Assembly: GCA_037349105.1 (NCBI GenBank) | Contig: JAYJMM010000109.1 | Location: forward strand, 4,234,001 to 4,298,000 | DNA: 64,000 bases | Source: Limnomonas spitsbergensis | Lineage: Eukaryota > Chlorophyta > Chlorophyceae > Chlamydomonadales | Direction of reading: 5' to 3' | Shown: positions 41,034 through 51,617 of the stretch, piece by piece | Layout: the number at the start of each line of letters is the position of its first letter | Numbering within the stretch: position 1 is the stretch's first letter | Made by a program: the position numbers and the translations under genes | The notes under the pieces: generated by a model | What the model was told of the DNA's origin: nothing | Database searches by the model: none | The model's input: the letters and a program-made list of their open reading frames with translations, nothing else

Positions 41034-41888
41034 ATGCAGGAGGGAAGTCGTGTGCGTCTTGTGCAGCTGACAAATGCAGCTCTCAACGGTGCGGAGGGCA
41101 TCTTGCACGGCTGCGAGGCAGCAGACGAGCGGTACCCCGTGCTACTGCACAGTCCCCGGGCAGCACACCCGAACAGAGTACGCATAAAGCTGCAGAATCT
41201 GGAGCTAGTCATGGACATAAGTCAGCAGGCTAGTGCTCAGCAGCCTGCAGCTGGCCAGACCTCCTCCCATCAGCCTCCAGACAGACAGGCCTCTGCCCGG
41301 CAGCAGCGCCCAGCTGGGCCCCTCCCAAGCAGCCAGCAGCCAGCAGCTGCCCCAGCTGCACAAGGCGAGCCCTTGCCACTTTCACTCAGAGAGACAGTGG
41401 TCGGTAAGATGGTCAACGACTTTGTGGAAGCGTTGGACAGAGATATGTACCCAGCAGAGGCCATTGAGATGGTGTTTGGCGTGCAGATGAGTAATGCAGC
41501 CGCCGATCGTGGCGAGCCGGAGCAGTGGCCTATCGGGAAGCTGATATTTTGTGCATGGGACGCAGTCAACAAGGCCTATGCTGAGCAGCGGCTGCAGGGA
41601 AGGGACGAGGAATTTTCGGAGGACGTGGAGTCAATAAAGGACGCATGCGAACGTGCGCGACGCTCGTTTGTGGCCAAGATGAACCACGCGATGCTAGCAG
41701 GACGGCTCCCGGCTTGGTTTGAGGCAACCGTACATGAGATGCTGACTTCAGCGGCCTATGTGGATTTGGGGCGGAGGTACATGGGCTTGGCTGCGTCAAA
41801 CCGCTACCTGCAGGCGCTGAACCAGCGGGGCTTTCACACCATTGTCTATGACACCGTGATACTTGACCGACTGTCAGGCATCAGGTAA
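41034..41888 (+). CDS. Protein with small-barrel-like N-terminus and helical C-terminal domain
   Basis: An uninterrupted 284-codon frame. Residues 4-55 (GSRVRLVQLTNAALNGAEGIL, ERYPVLL, VRIKLQNLE) follow a pattern often placed beside MYND fingers and chaperone-like modules: GxRV.l..L..a.LNG.eG.v, then RY.V.l, then .vk..NL. A Gln/Ala/Pro-rich linker follows (about 65-120), then a compact, probably helical domain (about 120-284) with many charged residues (KMVNDFVEALDRDMYPAEAIEMVFG; AWFEATVHEML). The domain is unrecognised. Because the ATG overlaps an acceptor-like cag, this may be the last exon of a larger gene. It is well separated from its neighbours. No function is assigned. Confidence 0.6.
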   Translation: MQEGSRVRLVQLTNAALNGAEGILHGCEAADERYPVLLHSPRAAHPNRVRIKLQNLELVMDISQQASAQQPAAGQTSSHQPPDRQASARQQRPAGPLPSSQQPAAAPAAQGEPLPLSLRETVVGKMVNDFVEALDRDMYPAEAIEMVFGVQMSNAAADRGEPEQWPIGKLIFCAWDAVNKAYAEQRLQGRDEEFSEDVESIKDACERARRSFVAKMNHAMLAGRLPAWFEATVHEMLTSAAYVDLGRRYMGLAASNRYLQALNQRGFHTIVYDTVILDRLSGIR

Positions 41889-42989
41889 AGACTAGCTTCC
41901 TGGGCAGCAGCGGTCTTGCTCTTAGGGTATCACTGAGTGGAGTGGAGACTGATGGTCTTCGCTGGCCTGCTGGGCCTGTGGTGATACAGGCAGAAACCAG
42001 GGAAGCCCCTACTCCCCATCCCCATCCCCAAAACGAAACATTTGGCACGAAACATTACGCACCTACACATACCAATGATACGGTACCAGCATAGTATGTG
42101 ACAGCAATGCTGGGACATCTTGGTAGCGGTAGCTCATTCCGTGTTAGATGTCCGGGGCACACAGGATGTGACCGACCCCGTAAGCAGACCGGGAAGCAAT
42201 TAGTGGCAACATGTTGTTTTTACCTTTTGAGATGCAATTACTGAAACAGTGGAGCTTTCACACATACATGTGATCACCGTATTGTTTACCTTTCACCTAT
42301 TTCCCACGCCTACACATAATTCACGGATAATTTTTTCACAGCTCTCATGTGGCAAGCAATGTTTAAATTATCTTGTCTTCAGTTTGCTTCCGGCTTGCAC
42401 ATGTCATGTTCTGTGATGAGGGTGCTTCTCCAGCATTTATGGGGGGGTCAATTCCATGCTGCCATCGTCGGTGGTGAAGTGTTGGTAAAAAGTCCAGGGA
42501 CACGCTGTTTTGATTTTGTTGACTCTCTGAATTCACTACTCAAATCTGTTTCGGGCAAGTCACATACATCAATGGTGATGCTCCTTTTAAATGGAAAATA
42601 AAGGAAATCCAAGTGACGAATGTTGAGGACGTCTTAGACAGGCAACATTACGAAAGGAGCTGGGGCTGCAACTGTCCTGCCCCCCCCCCTATGAGAGTTT
42701 GTTCTTTTCCTCTGCAGTTGGGGAGCGTGGTGGCCACTAGCAAGTGTGCCAAAAACTCGGACTGGGACTTGGGAGTCTGTAGAGGTTATGTTCCGGGAAT
42801 TGGGCTTCGGTCAAGCTTTGTGAGCCCACACCCCTTCTCTTCCCAACGTTTACATTGAAGGCATACGTGGTGGACACCACTGAAACAGTCAAATGCCCAA
42901 GCCAATAGAGAAGCACTAGCAGCACTAAGCCAAAGCAGACATACACTAACTTCAGCGAAGAGCAGATTAAAATGCCACCAGCCAGTCAT
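41889..42989. other. Intergenic, no gene seen
   Basis: It separates two convergent genes. Short frames only, no supported exon. Confidence 0.45.
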
Positions 42990-45900
42990 TTACGTGGTTC
43001 GAGGACAAATCAATGGCGCCTCATGCTTGACAAAGTGGCCATCCAGAGCCAGGGCCAACAAGTCCTGCTCCTCCACGAACCACACATCCCTGCGAGAGCA
43101 AAGAACGGCACACCCTTAGCACTTATCAAGCCCCACCTAGGTTGTGACGCACAAAAGAATGTACACGAACTAAATTGCACATACCAGAACCCCTTGGCAA
43201 CCTGAGTGAAAGGCAGGAGCTGCATTACCCGTCATCAAAGATGATTATAATCATGGAGTCAGTGAAGTCTGTGGATGGTCTACATTCTGGGCTCCAGGAT
43301 TAGCTGTGGCAGTCATAGAGCAAAGCCATCTGAGAGTTCCTCTGAGGTGCTTTGGACACAACAGTATGGACCATGCATGACTTCAATCCACTGGAAAACT
43401 GTGGATTGGAGGCACAGGTAGTTCAGAGCAGAAAAGTGCATGGAGGGGACTTTTCACATCTGGCACCTAACTGTCACTATCTTCATACCCAGTGCTGAAG
43501 TAGCTCACCCAAATAAGGCAGTCAAACCGCACAGAGAGCTTGAGAGCTGGTGGACAGCGGCACCAACAGCCATGGCATCCACCTGGCACATGAACCAGCA
43601 GGTGAAATAGCAACACTGTGCAATCAGCACGTGATGATGCCTAGCACCGCTCGATTGCTGTTAACCACCGATAGCGGCATGAGCAACAACCTCTTATACC
43701 CAGAGTCTATAAGCCTGTTTTTAGTTAAGCCAGTTGCATGTATGTAGAAGAAACCCAACAGCGCAAAAAAAAAACTCAGCACTGTTTGTTGAAGACATAC
43801 GAGTACATGACTGACGTGATCAAATGACCCACCTGTTCTCCGAGTTCCTTTGGCGGCTGTAGCAGCCGTGCTATGGTAGTGTGCAGCATCGTTCGCTCCT
43901 TCACCATCTGCCCTTCTGTGGACGGAGCTTTGGGCAGAGCCTTTGAGGTTGACAGGGCAGAGGTGAAGCAAGCCAGGGACAGGGTGGACAGGAAGCACTG
44001 AGCACAAGGGCTCGACGACAGGGCATCGGAGACTAGCAGGATGTTGTGACCTCTTGCACATGGACAAGTGCACCAGAGAATATTATATCCCAGGTCGCAA
44101 CCTGGGAATCGCGGGATGGGCATGCACTAAAATCCTTTATTAAAGCAACCACACCTGCCCTGCAGCTAGGTAGCCAGGTAGGTCATGAGTTTATCGACTT
44201 CCCCTCAGCCTCACCTGCGCTAGGTCGTGCCTCAGGTCTGCTGGCTCCGTCCCCGAGGGCAGCACCTGCCAGCAGGCGACGATAACACCTGCACCGGGGA
44301 CAGGGATCAAGCAGCTCAATTTGTTTGGGCTCCACAAAGGGGCATCCTGCAGATGAAGCGTCCTGAAATCACATAGTGCAGGCCATAGGGGAGAGGCAGC
44401 TTGCTGGGCTGCTGGCTGCAGTGCATGAAAGGCTGAAGTCAAAACAGGCAGTGGGAAATTGCAGCCTACCCAGTTAGGTACATGCCCTGCAACATAGAGG
44501 GGTTTCCACGAACAGCGTTATTTCAGCCGTTCTAGAGCGAGAAAAGGAGACTGAGGGGTCACAATGTAGTCACACTTAAGACAGCTTTGAATCCAGAGGA
44601 TATTCCTGACGAGCCCTTGAGTGCACCCAGCACCCACCTGAGGCAGTGACGATGATTCTGTCGAGCACTCCGCGGATGGGGCAGCTCATGGTGGTCACAC
44701 CCTGCACTGCGCGGGCCTCTGTCTGGACCTCATCAGCCGTGGCCGGAACAGGGGTCTGAGAGCAGGGAAGGAGCCACAGCAGTGCAGCCCATAAGTACAT
44801 AAACCATGGACGGCTGTAGGCTGAGTGTGTGTTTTGAGCAAGGTTTTGGTAAATGCCCACATAATATACACCTCGGCACAAACTGAACGTAAGTTACGGA
44901 GGTGATCAACGTAAGGCTCTTGAGCCAGTCTCCAAAGCAGAATGAGAGTCGTATGGCACAACTCCTTTTCGTATACCGGTAACCTAAATAAAGATGAAGG
45001 AAAGCCACCCAGCCTCATGGCCTGTCTTACCACATGTGAGGAGGCGTGGAAGAGAGTGGCGTGATAAAGCTTTGAGTCCTGCAGCCAGACACCCCCAGTC
45101 GGCAGTGCAGGCATCAGCAAGGTGTCAACAGCCATCTGCGGCATGAAGCGGGCAGGAGAGAGGGCTCAAACTGAAACCCGACCCTGGAAATATCAAAAGT
45201 AGCCAACGCGATGTGCAAATCATGACCGACTGTCATGATTTGACTGACTGGTCAAGGAGGGCGAAGTTTAAGGTAGGTGTCACAGGTCCCGTACCAGAGG
45301 CGGGTGTGGATACTTGAACAGCTGGTGCTAGTAGGGAGTATTGCAAAGCCCATGCAAAAACAAGTTCTCCCATAGTCCTGTACTCATTCCTGTCGCACGT
45401 CCACTATGTGCGATCCAGCAATGGATGCTTCAAGCTGAATTGACGGATACCATGAATAGTATCCTGCTAAACTGTTTGGATAAGATACCTTCAAAATCTT
45501 GCAAATGTGTCATTTCCTGAGAAATTCAGGTCCTACCCAGGTCTAACCAGTGTTGAATTGGGTCCAGGAGGGGGGAGGGAGGGGCTCTTCCTGTTGGGGG
45601 GGACACTGGTTTTTGCAGTGACACTTGCATTCACCCTGGCCTGGGTCAACAGAACTATAGCAACAGCAGAACATGTGTCGTTGTAGTCCGTACCTTGATA
45701 CGCTTGGCAGCCACCTCATCCAGCAGAGGTAGAATCATGGCTCTTACTGGGGTGTCCTGTGAGGGGTGAGCTAGTGAGTTGCCGTCACGAGTCATGGAGA
45801 TCCTTCACCCCGGGGAAAGCACAGCAGACACGTACAAAAATTAGGGTGGCCAGGTGGGCGTTAAAGCCTACAGCAGCACAGCTATCAGAGCTGCATCCCA

Positions 45901-46941
45901 CACTGGACATGGTGCAGGCATTGTTGCCGGTGTCTCAACACGGCCCTGCGTTTTGAAAGCAGGGCCATAGCATATGATGATATGATCATATCCCGTTTAC
46001 ATTTGCGATGCCCTTTGCCCATCTGACCCTACAAGACTCCTCACCAGCGGCTTGAGGACCGGCGTGATGGTTGCATGTTGCGAGCTCACGTCCGAAAATA
46101 TAAACAGGTCCGCCTGTGATGCAGGTGGAGGGCATGCGCTTCTCTGTTTATTGTAGCGTGCTTCAGCTGCACGTCAGCTACATCAAGACTTTCAGCCGTG
46201 GAAGGCTGGTGCAGTAAGCCCTGCTGTTCAGGTCAAGGTTTGATGCCTATTGACCCAGTGGTGGCCCTTATGCGCCTCCCCAAGGGAGATATGGCGTGTA
46301 CTACGATAAGTACTGATGTGCTCATGGTCACAGCGCAGAGGGACTTTGGACAGGTCTACTATCCATACCGGTAGCCGCTTAAGCTATATTGGCAGCCATA
46401 CGCACCTGTTTCAGGCCCTGGGTGATAACACCTCCAAGGAACAGGCCATGTTGCTGGATGTTCCCGTCCATGCGTGAGTAGGTGGTCTGGCGCTCCAGTG
46501 CATGGCCAGCTGATCTCGGTCCATGCATATGATACAGAGGGACACATCAAGGGGCAGCAGGGGGACGAGCTCACAAGGCTGGGGAAAGCCCTAATCCCCC
46601 ATGCGCACATGAGAGCATGCATGAACATCTGTTGCCAAGCTACTAGAGGGGCCCTCGAAGCATGCGCGGGGGACTGGCTGTGGGTGTGCAAACTCACAGA
46701 AGTCAACGCCTAGTAGCTGCAGCTTGGTAGCGCATGTTCCCTCGTCGTCAAAAGTGGTAAATGCCGCTGTTTTTTCGCGAATGCTGTGTAAACCTCGGGA
46801 TACGAGCAACCATAGGCCCAGACATGCAACGAGCACGAGGAGAAAGCCATAGCGTCTGAGCAGGAGCCTGAGAGAGGTAGGGTGGTGGAGAGGATGTCTT
46901 CCCCTCTCAATATCCTGGTGTCCTGCGCCTCGACGGAACAT
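42990..46941 (-). CDS. Membrane-anchored protein with two HxT motifs, possible 2H-phosphoesterase-like
   Basis: Ten minus-strand exons keep phase throughout: 46941-46698, 46509-46406, 46113-46045, 45756-45694, 45135-45031, 44755-44638, 44288-44215, 43940-43833, 43546-43509 and 43089-42990, giving 340 residues. A basic N-terminus is followed by one hydrophobic helix (YGFLLVLVACLGLWLLVS, about residues 30-48), a type II membrane anchor. The ectodomain carries ADLFIFSDVSSQHATITPVL, KLYHATLFHASSHV, LDRIIVTASGVIVACWQVLPSGTEP, MLHTTIARLLQPPKE and VWFVEEQDLLALALDG. It resembles an uncharacterised conserved plant protein. The two H-x-T motifs (YHATLF and LHTTIA), about 95 residues apart, match the 2H phosphoesterase signature, but that link is inference. 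One exon is only 38 bp, and its length is exactly what the flanking phases require. Confidence 0.8.
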
Positions 46942-48191
46942 CTCGGCGTTACGCCCTGCTCCTCGATTTGAGCGACAGATCTCGGTCCCGACAGATCACG
47001 GGTGGGTACCGTAGATCCAAGGATATAGGTTCGGTGCTTCGAACACTCAAGCCCTAGGTGTCCACTCATCATGTACGCACATTGGCCGGAGATGTATTGA
47101 AACGGCCTACTAGGCTGTTTACAATGAAAGGTGGCCTAATAGACCCTCTTATGAAACGGGTTTTTTGGGCTGCGTGCTAGTAGGCCCCTATTGGCCCCCA
47201 CCGGCATATTAGATTAAACTCAAGATAGCTCAGCGCCCACCCCAAAGTGCTGAGGTAGACAACTTGTTTAGTCTTCGTGCATGGGGTGAGCTAGCATGAG
47301 CTCTTAAAGCAAGGAAACAGTGTTTCTGTCAATAATTGAAGCACTGGTCTGTGATTTATGATGCCAGTTATTTCGTGAATATGGACTAAACCCTTTAACT
47401 AACACAATTTCAGGTCCACTCATGGCGTCAGCTGTAGCTGTATACTACCCAGAACACCAGAAGGTCATTAACTGTGTTTGACTACGTGACTACAGTATTT
47501 GAGATACCTAAATCATTATAAAAAAATAGTGAATCCTGCTTGCGCCACAATTGGCCTGGTAGGGATTGTTCAGATTTCAGGGTGTGTACCTGTCCAGGAG
47601 GTGGACTCCACCTCCTTTGTTGATCTCCAGCCCTGAAAAAGAGAACCTGGCCCTCCTCCCTCAAGAAGGCAAGGCGTCAGGAGGGAGAGCCTCAGAGCCC
47701 CATCACACTCATGGCAGCCACTGGCCCACTTAAAGTTGCAGATGTGGTGCTACTGAGCTGCACATGACTGAGGTATCAAGGCCCGATCAAACCTTTAATA
47801 TTTCACCCTAAGACAAACAAAATCTCTGATAGGTCTGCGTAGAAATTCCGGGACAGAGACGGAGAAAAATCCCCGACGAGCCTTGTACAGCCTAGTATAA
47901 TATATATACAAATTATGCTTGCTCATGCTGAGAGCATGCACAACAAAAACAGATTACCGACATTGGTATCCCTTTAGGCAGAAGTGTCACTTCAGATTTC
48001 AGACGATCACGCTGATTCATTCCGCATTATTCTGCTGTCCCGGTAAACGGTCGGCAGGTGCTCATGGGGTCCATAGTACTACAATTCCTTACCTAAGATA
48101 CCTTTTCATTGTGGGTGCTATACAAGTGCCAGGAGCTTAATTGGTGCCCAATGGGACATTGGACTGTAAAATCTGACACATGAAACTCATG
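46942..48191. other. Intergenic with a dispersed repeat copy
   Basis: Apart from the repeat at 47578-47860, nothing is recognised. The region upstream of 46941 presumably holds the promoter of the ten-exon gene. Confidence 0.4.
47578..47860 (+). repeat. Dispersed repeat copy (CCTGTCCAGGAGG type)
   Basis: Word order tgtacctgtccaggaggtgg, ccagccct, cactcatggcagccactggc and catgactgaggtatcaaggc parallels 50360-50600. Both are diverged, and no coding frame is shared. Confidence 0.45.
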
Positions 48192-49231
48192 CTAGTCAGC
48201 CCTGGTACTATATACAATCTTGATGGCCGGAGCTGCACCGTCATGGATGACCTCGAACTCCACATGGCAATCATCCCCAGTGAAGCCCTCCAGCGCCTCC
48301 ACACGGCCACCCTCGCTGGTCAAAAAGGGTCCAATCCAAACCCCATGAGCATCCTGCTCTGAACCACAGAACACCCAACCGCCATTGCTATCGCCATTGA
48401 CCTTCAAACTGCAAGGGAGGATGGGGGAGAAAGAGATAAGGGGTGAAGTGCTGTAGGTCAGGTTAAAAAGTAAGGCCTGCGGGATGGGGGTTGCACCCCC
48501 CCCAATGCGCCTTCTGCCACGGCTGGCGAAATACTAGGTCTTTCTTCCTAGCGAAGGTTAGAAATTTCCTCACGAGGGTGACCCCTGCCACATCCCAGGG
48601 GACGGCTTTGCGTAGTACATGCCCTAGGAAAGGCCTTATTGTTACAGTTCAAGGGCGTAAGAAGCACGCATTTCTCAGGACAGGTATATCTTCCCAGAAA
48701 CCTTTATTTTGGATGTGAGAAAAACAAGATAAATACTGGTTAACCTGCAGTCATGGATACCATTGATAAAAATTGGCAAAACAAGGTCATTCAATGGCTC
48801 AGCGGCCCATTGACAGATCCCAGTTTATCAAGCTGCTTGGGACACCAAACGCGTCCTCAGAGCCGTAGGCACAACTGATCATATGCACTACTTTCAGTTT
48901 GAATAAGGTTCAAATAAGATTTACCAGAACCTAACCTCTAAATTTTCCAAACAAAACATGCTGCCCTTGTGCACCCACACTGTGTGGTTTGCGTTTGGTG
49001 CATGCCATGCAATGTACACCCATGCCATGCATAAACGGATTGTCAAACTCCCCCTCTCTTCAAATATTATGGGGTAAGCGTGATCTGATGTGATCGCACA
49101 AACACATATTCTCACCTGCCACCTGAGGGCACAGAGGCAACATCAAACACCACGGGCGGCCTGTCCGGGTTCTCGTTTGCAGCGACGAAAGTAATCGGCA
49201 CCGATGCAACTTTGCTATCCTGGATACTCAT
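48192..49231 (-). CDS. Small two-exon protein of unknown function
   Basis: Exons 49231-49116 and 48408-48192 on the minus strand join in phase (AG|gtgaga and cccttgcag|T), giving 110 residues. It starts MSIQDSKVASVPITFVAANE and continues with PPVVFDVASVPSGG, GGWVFCGSEQDAHGVWIGPFL and CHVEFEVIHDGAAPAIKIVY. Alternating hydrophobic residues and many Gly/Val suggest a small all-beta domain. There is no signal peptide and no recognised family. The start is the only ATG upstream of the exon in frame. A TACCGGTA palindrome lies just upstream (49243-49250). Confidence 0.6.
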
Positions 49232-51617
49232 GTTTGTTGACATACCGGTAGTAGCTCGGGATTTACTGGTACACCGATAATGAACAACTTTTCTTCGAAC
49301 AAATGACTGCGAGCCTGAAGGACAACCTCGCTCCCGATACAGAATTGCTTGTGTCGTTTTAGAAGAGGCAGATGAGATGAGTGCTTCTCAATACCGATAC
49401 TGAAGAGTTGGGCAGCTGCAAATAGGGATCCAAGGCGCGTGCAGACTCAGGGTTGGGACTTGGGACGTGTGTAGATGGAATCAAACTGGGATCAAATCTT
49501 GCCTTCACCTTGAAGTTCCACTGTGCTCTGCACCGATGCCCCATCTCGTGATTCCCACGACACAGGAAATCTTAAGAGAAGCTGTGCCCTTGCAATTCAG
49601 CTGCGTGAATAGAGCTGACTGTCCTGGGTCCAATGCCTTGCCTGGTCGCTCTCTTTCTGCTCACTTGCCCATGTGTTATGCATCTTCTTCCCAACCCACT
49701 TCTCTGCCTTTAGTCAATGGCAGCTGCATCGCTTCCTGGCTTGTGGCTGCGCTTCTGAGAGATATTCATGTGATCTCATGAGCTAAACCCAATGGATACG
49801 AATGAGCGGCAGCGGAATGATGTCATTGACAGTGTCCAGGACACTGCAAACCTTGGAAAAACCACCCCGAGTGGATTGATAGCATGGGCAGCTATGATGC
49901 CCCCAGCCTGCTCCCGTTCTGACGACTTTCCAGTATGGCAAACCCCATTTAAGGCTGCAGTGGCAGCCTCATGGCCCGCTTGGGACAGGATGAGGCACAG
50001 CTCATCAAAAGGACCCAAACGGCATGGGAGCTAGCCTGCGAAGGACTCAACAACCACTCGGCCAGCGCTTAACAAAGGTGCGAAGTTACCTCAGGTGGAC
50101 CTGCGCAAGTGATATCCCCACGTGAAGAAAGCCTGCATGTGAACCTGGCTTGCGGCAACTGAGGATGGTGATGAAATGACATGGGAGGCAGTCCAGGAGT
50201 CCATGGAGTCCAGTATCAGATTTAGCTGCGGGAAGGCGAAGGAGGCTGACAATGACGTCGCAGGGAAAGTGAAGGGAACCTGAGGCTTGAATACTTTGTC
50301 TGATAAGCTTCCCAAGCCACATAGGCAATGAATGCAGGCAAGGGAGGAATTACACACATCAGGGTTTCCACCTGTCCAGGACCCTGGTTCAGGAGGTGGG
50401 TCCCCCAGCCCTATAATGGAAAACTTGCACACCCCAGAGGAAGGAAAATAGACAGAACCCACATGAGTAATATGACACTCAGGCCAATCACTAGCCCACT
50501 GATAGGTGGAGTAACTATGTTGTACATGAGTACATGACTGATATACCAAGCTAAGGGCGCAGCCTAAGGAAATTCCAGACAAGACTGTTTCTATCAAGGG
50601 GCACTAAAATCGATCGGGGATAGAGCCCAACCACCCCCAAGGCCCCCAACCCATCCTTGCTGAAGGAGGCGATCCAGTCATCCAGGAGCATGGGCAGAGC
50701 CTTTGTGCCCGGAACAAATTATCCTGGAGTTAGCAGGGACCCCTGCTATGCCAGTACGCCACAGATGTACAGTGAGGGATCATATATGGCATGCATAGCA
50801 GACAAGCCACGCCAACAGGTCACAGATAGTAATCTCAGCACCCAGATTTTACACATACATTGAACTTACACATACGTTTTTCATTCCGTGATTCAAAGCA
50901 GATTGTTGAGGGCATAAATCCATTATAGGCTGAATGCTTTGAGTTTGTCTGCCATGCCTGAAGGATTGTGATGAGGTCAGAAAAATAATCACATTTAATT
51001 GTCCTGGCATCAGCAAACCCTATAGATAAACTTAACTGACCTTGCCTTCTTTCGTTCACACTCTCTATGAAACATGAACTGCAGCAAGCATACAAGAATT
51101 CCAGGAAGCCGCTTCCAAGGCCAGTGCCCTGCTCATGACACAGCAACTAACGGACATTTGCCTGCGCAAGGCTGAACGTCCCGTTCCCGGTCCTTACGCG
51201 TCCCATGTGTCGGTAATTATTTGCCTCTGAACAGTGCTCCAGGGTGAAGCGGCTTGTAGTTACGCCCCCCAGGCTTACGCAGGCCTGGGACCCTGTAGGA
51301 GCCTTGAGATGTGGGCTTCTTCATCGATAACAGTCCTGTTTAGGCCAAGGACAGGTAGACCCATGTCATCAATTAAGTGCAGGAAAGGATATACCGGTAA
51401 GTGTATTACAGCTCCCATAGCTGGTTTGTGCTATGTATGGCCACAGACCCCACCCCCTACAAGTCCCAGATTTGGGCCCAGGCATGCAGATTTAACAAAA
51501 GGAATGGATCCTATTTCACTTGGCTGCTATTGGCCATAGCCATGCATGACTACAGCTTTATAATCCAACATTGATGCAAACAGAAAAGCCACCAGGGCCT
51601 CGGCGCCCTCCTCGTAC
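49232..51617. other. Intergenic or undetected exons, with repeats
   Basis: Includes a second copy of the CCTGTCCAGG repeat (50360-50600, same orientation as 47578-47860) and open frames on both strands at 49776-50034 that read like element debris. The disordered-protein gene needs at least one more 3' exon, which should lie here but was not identified. Confidence 0.4.
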
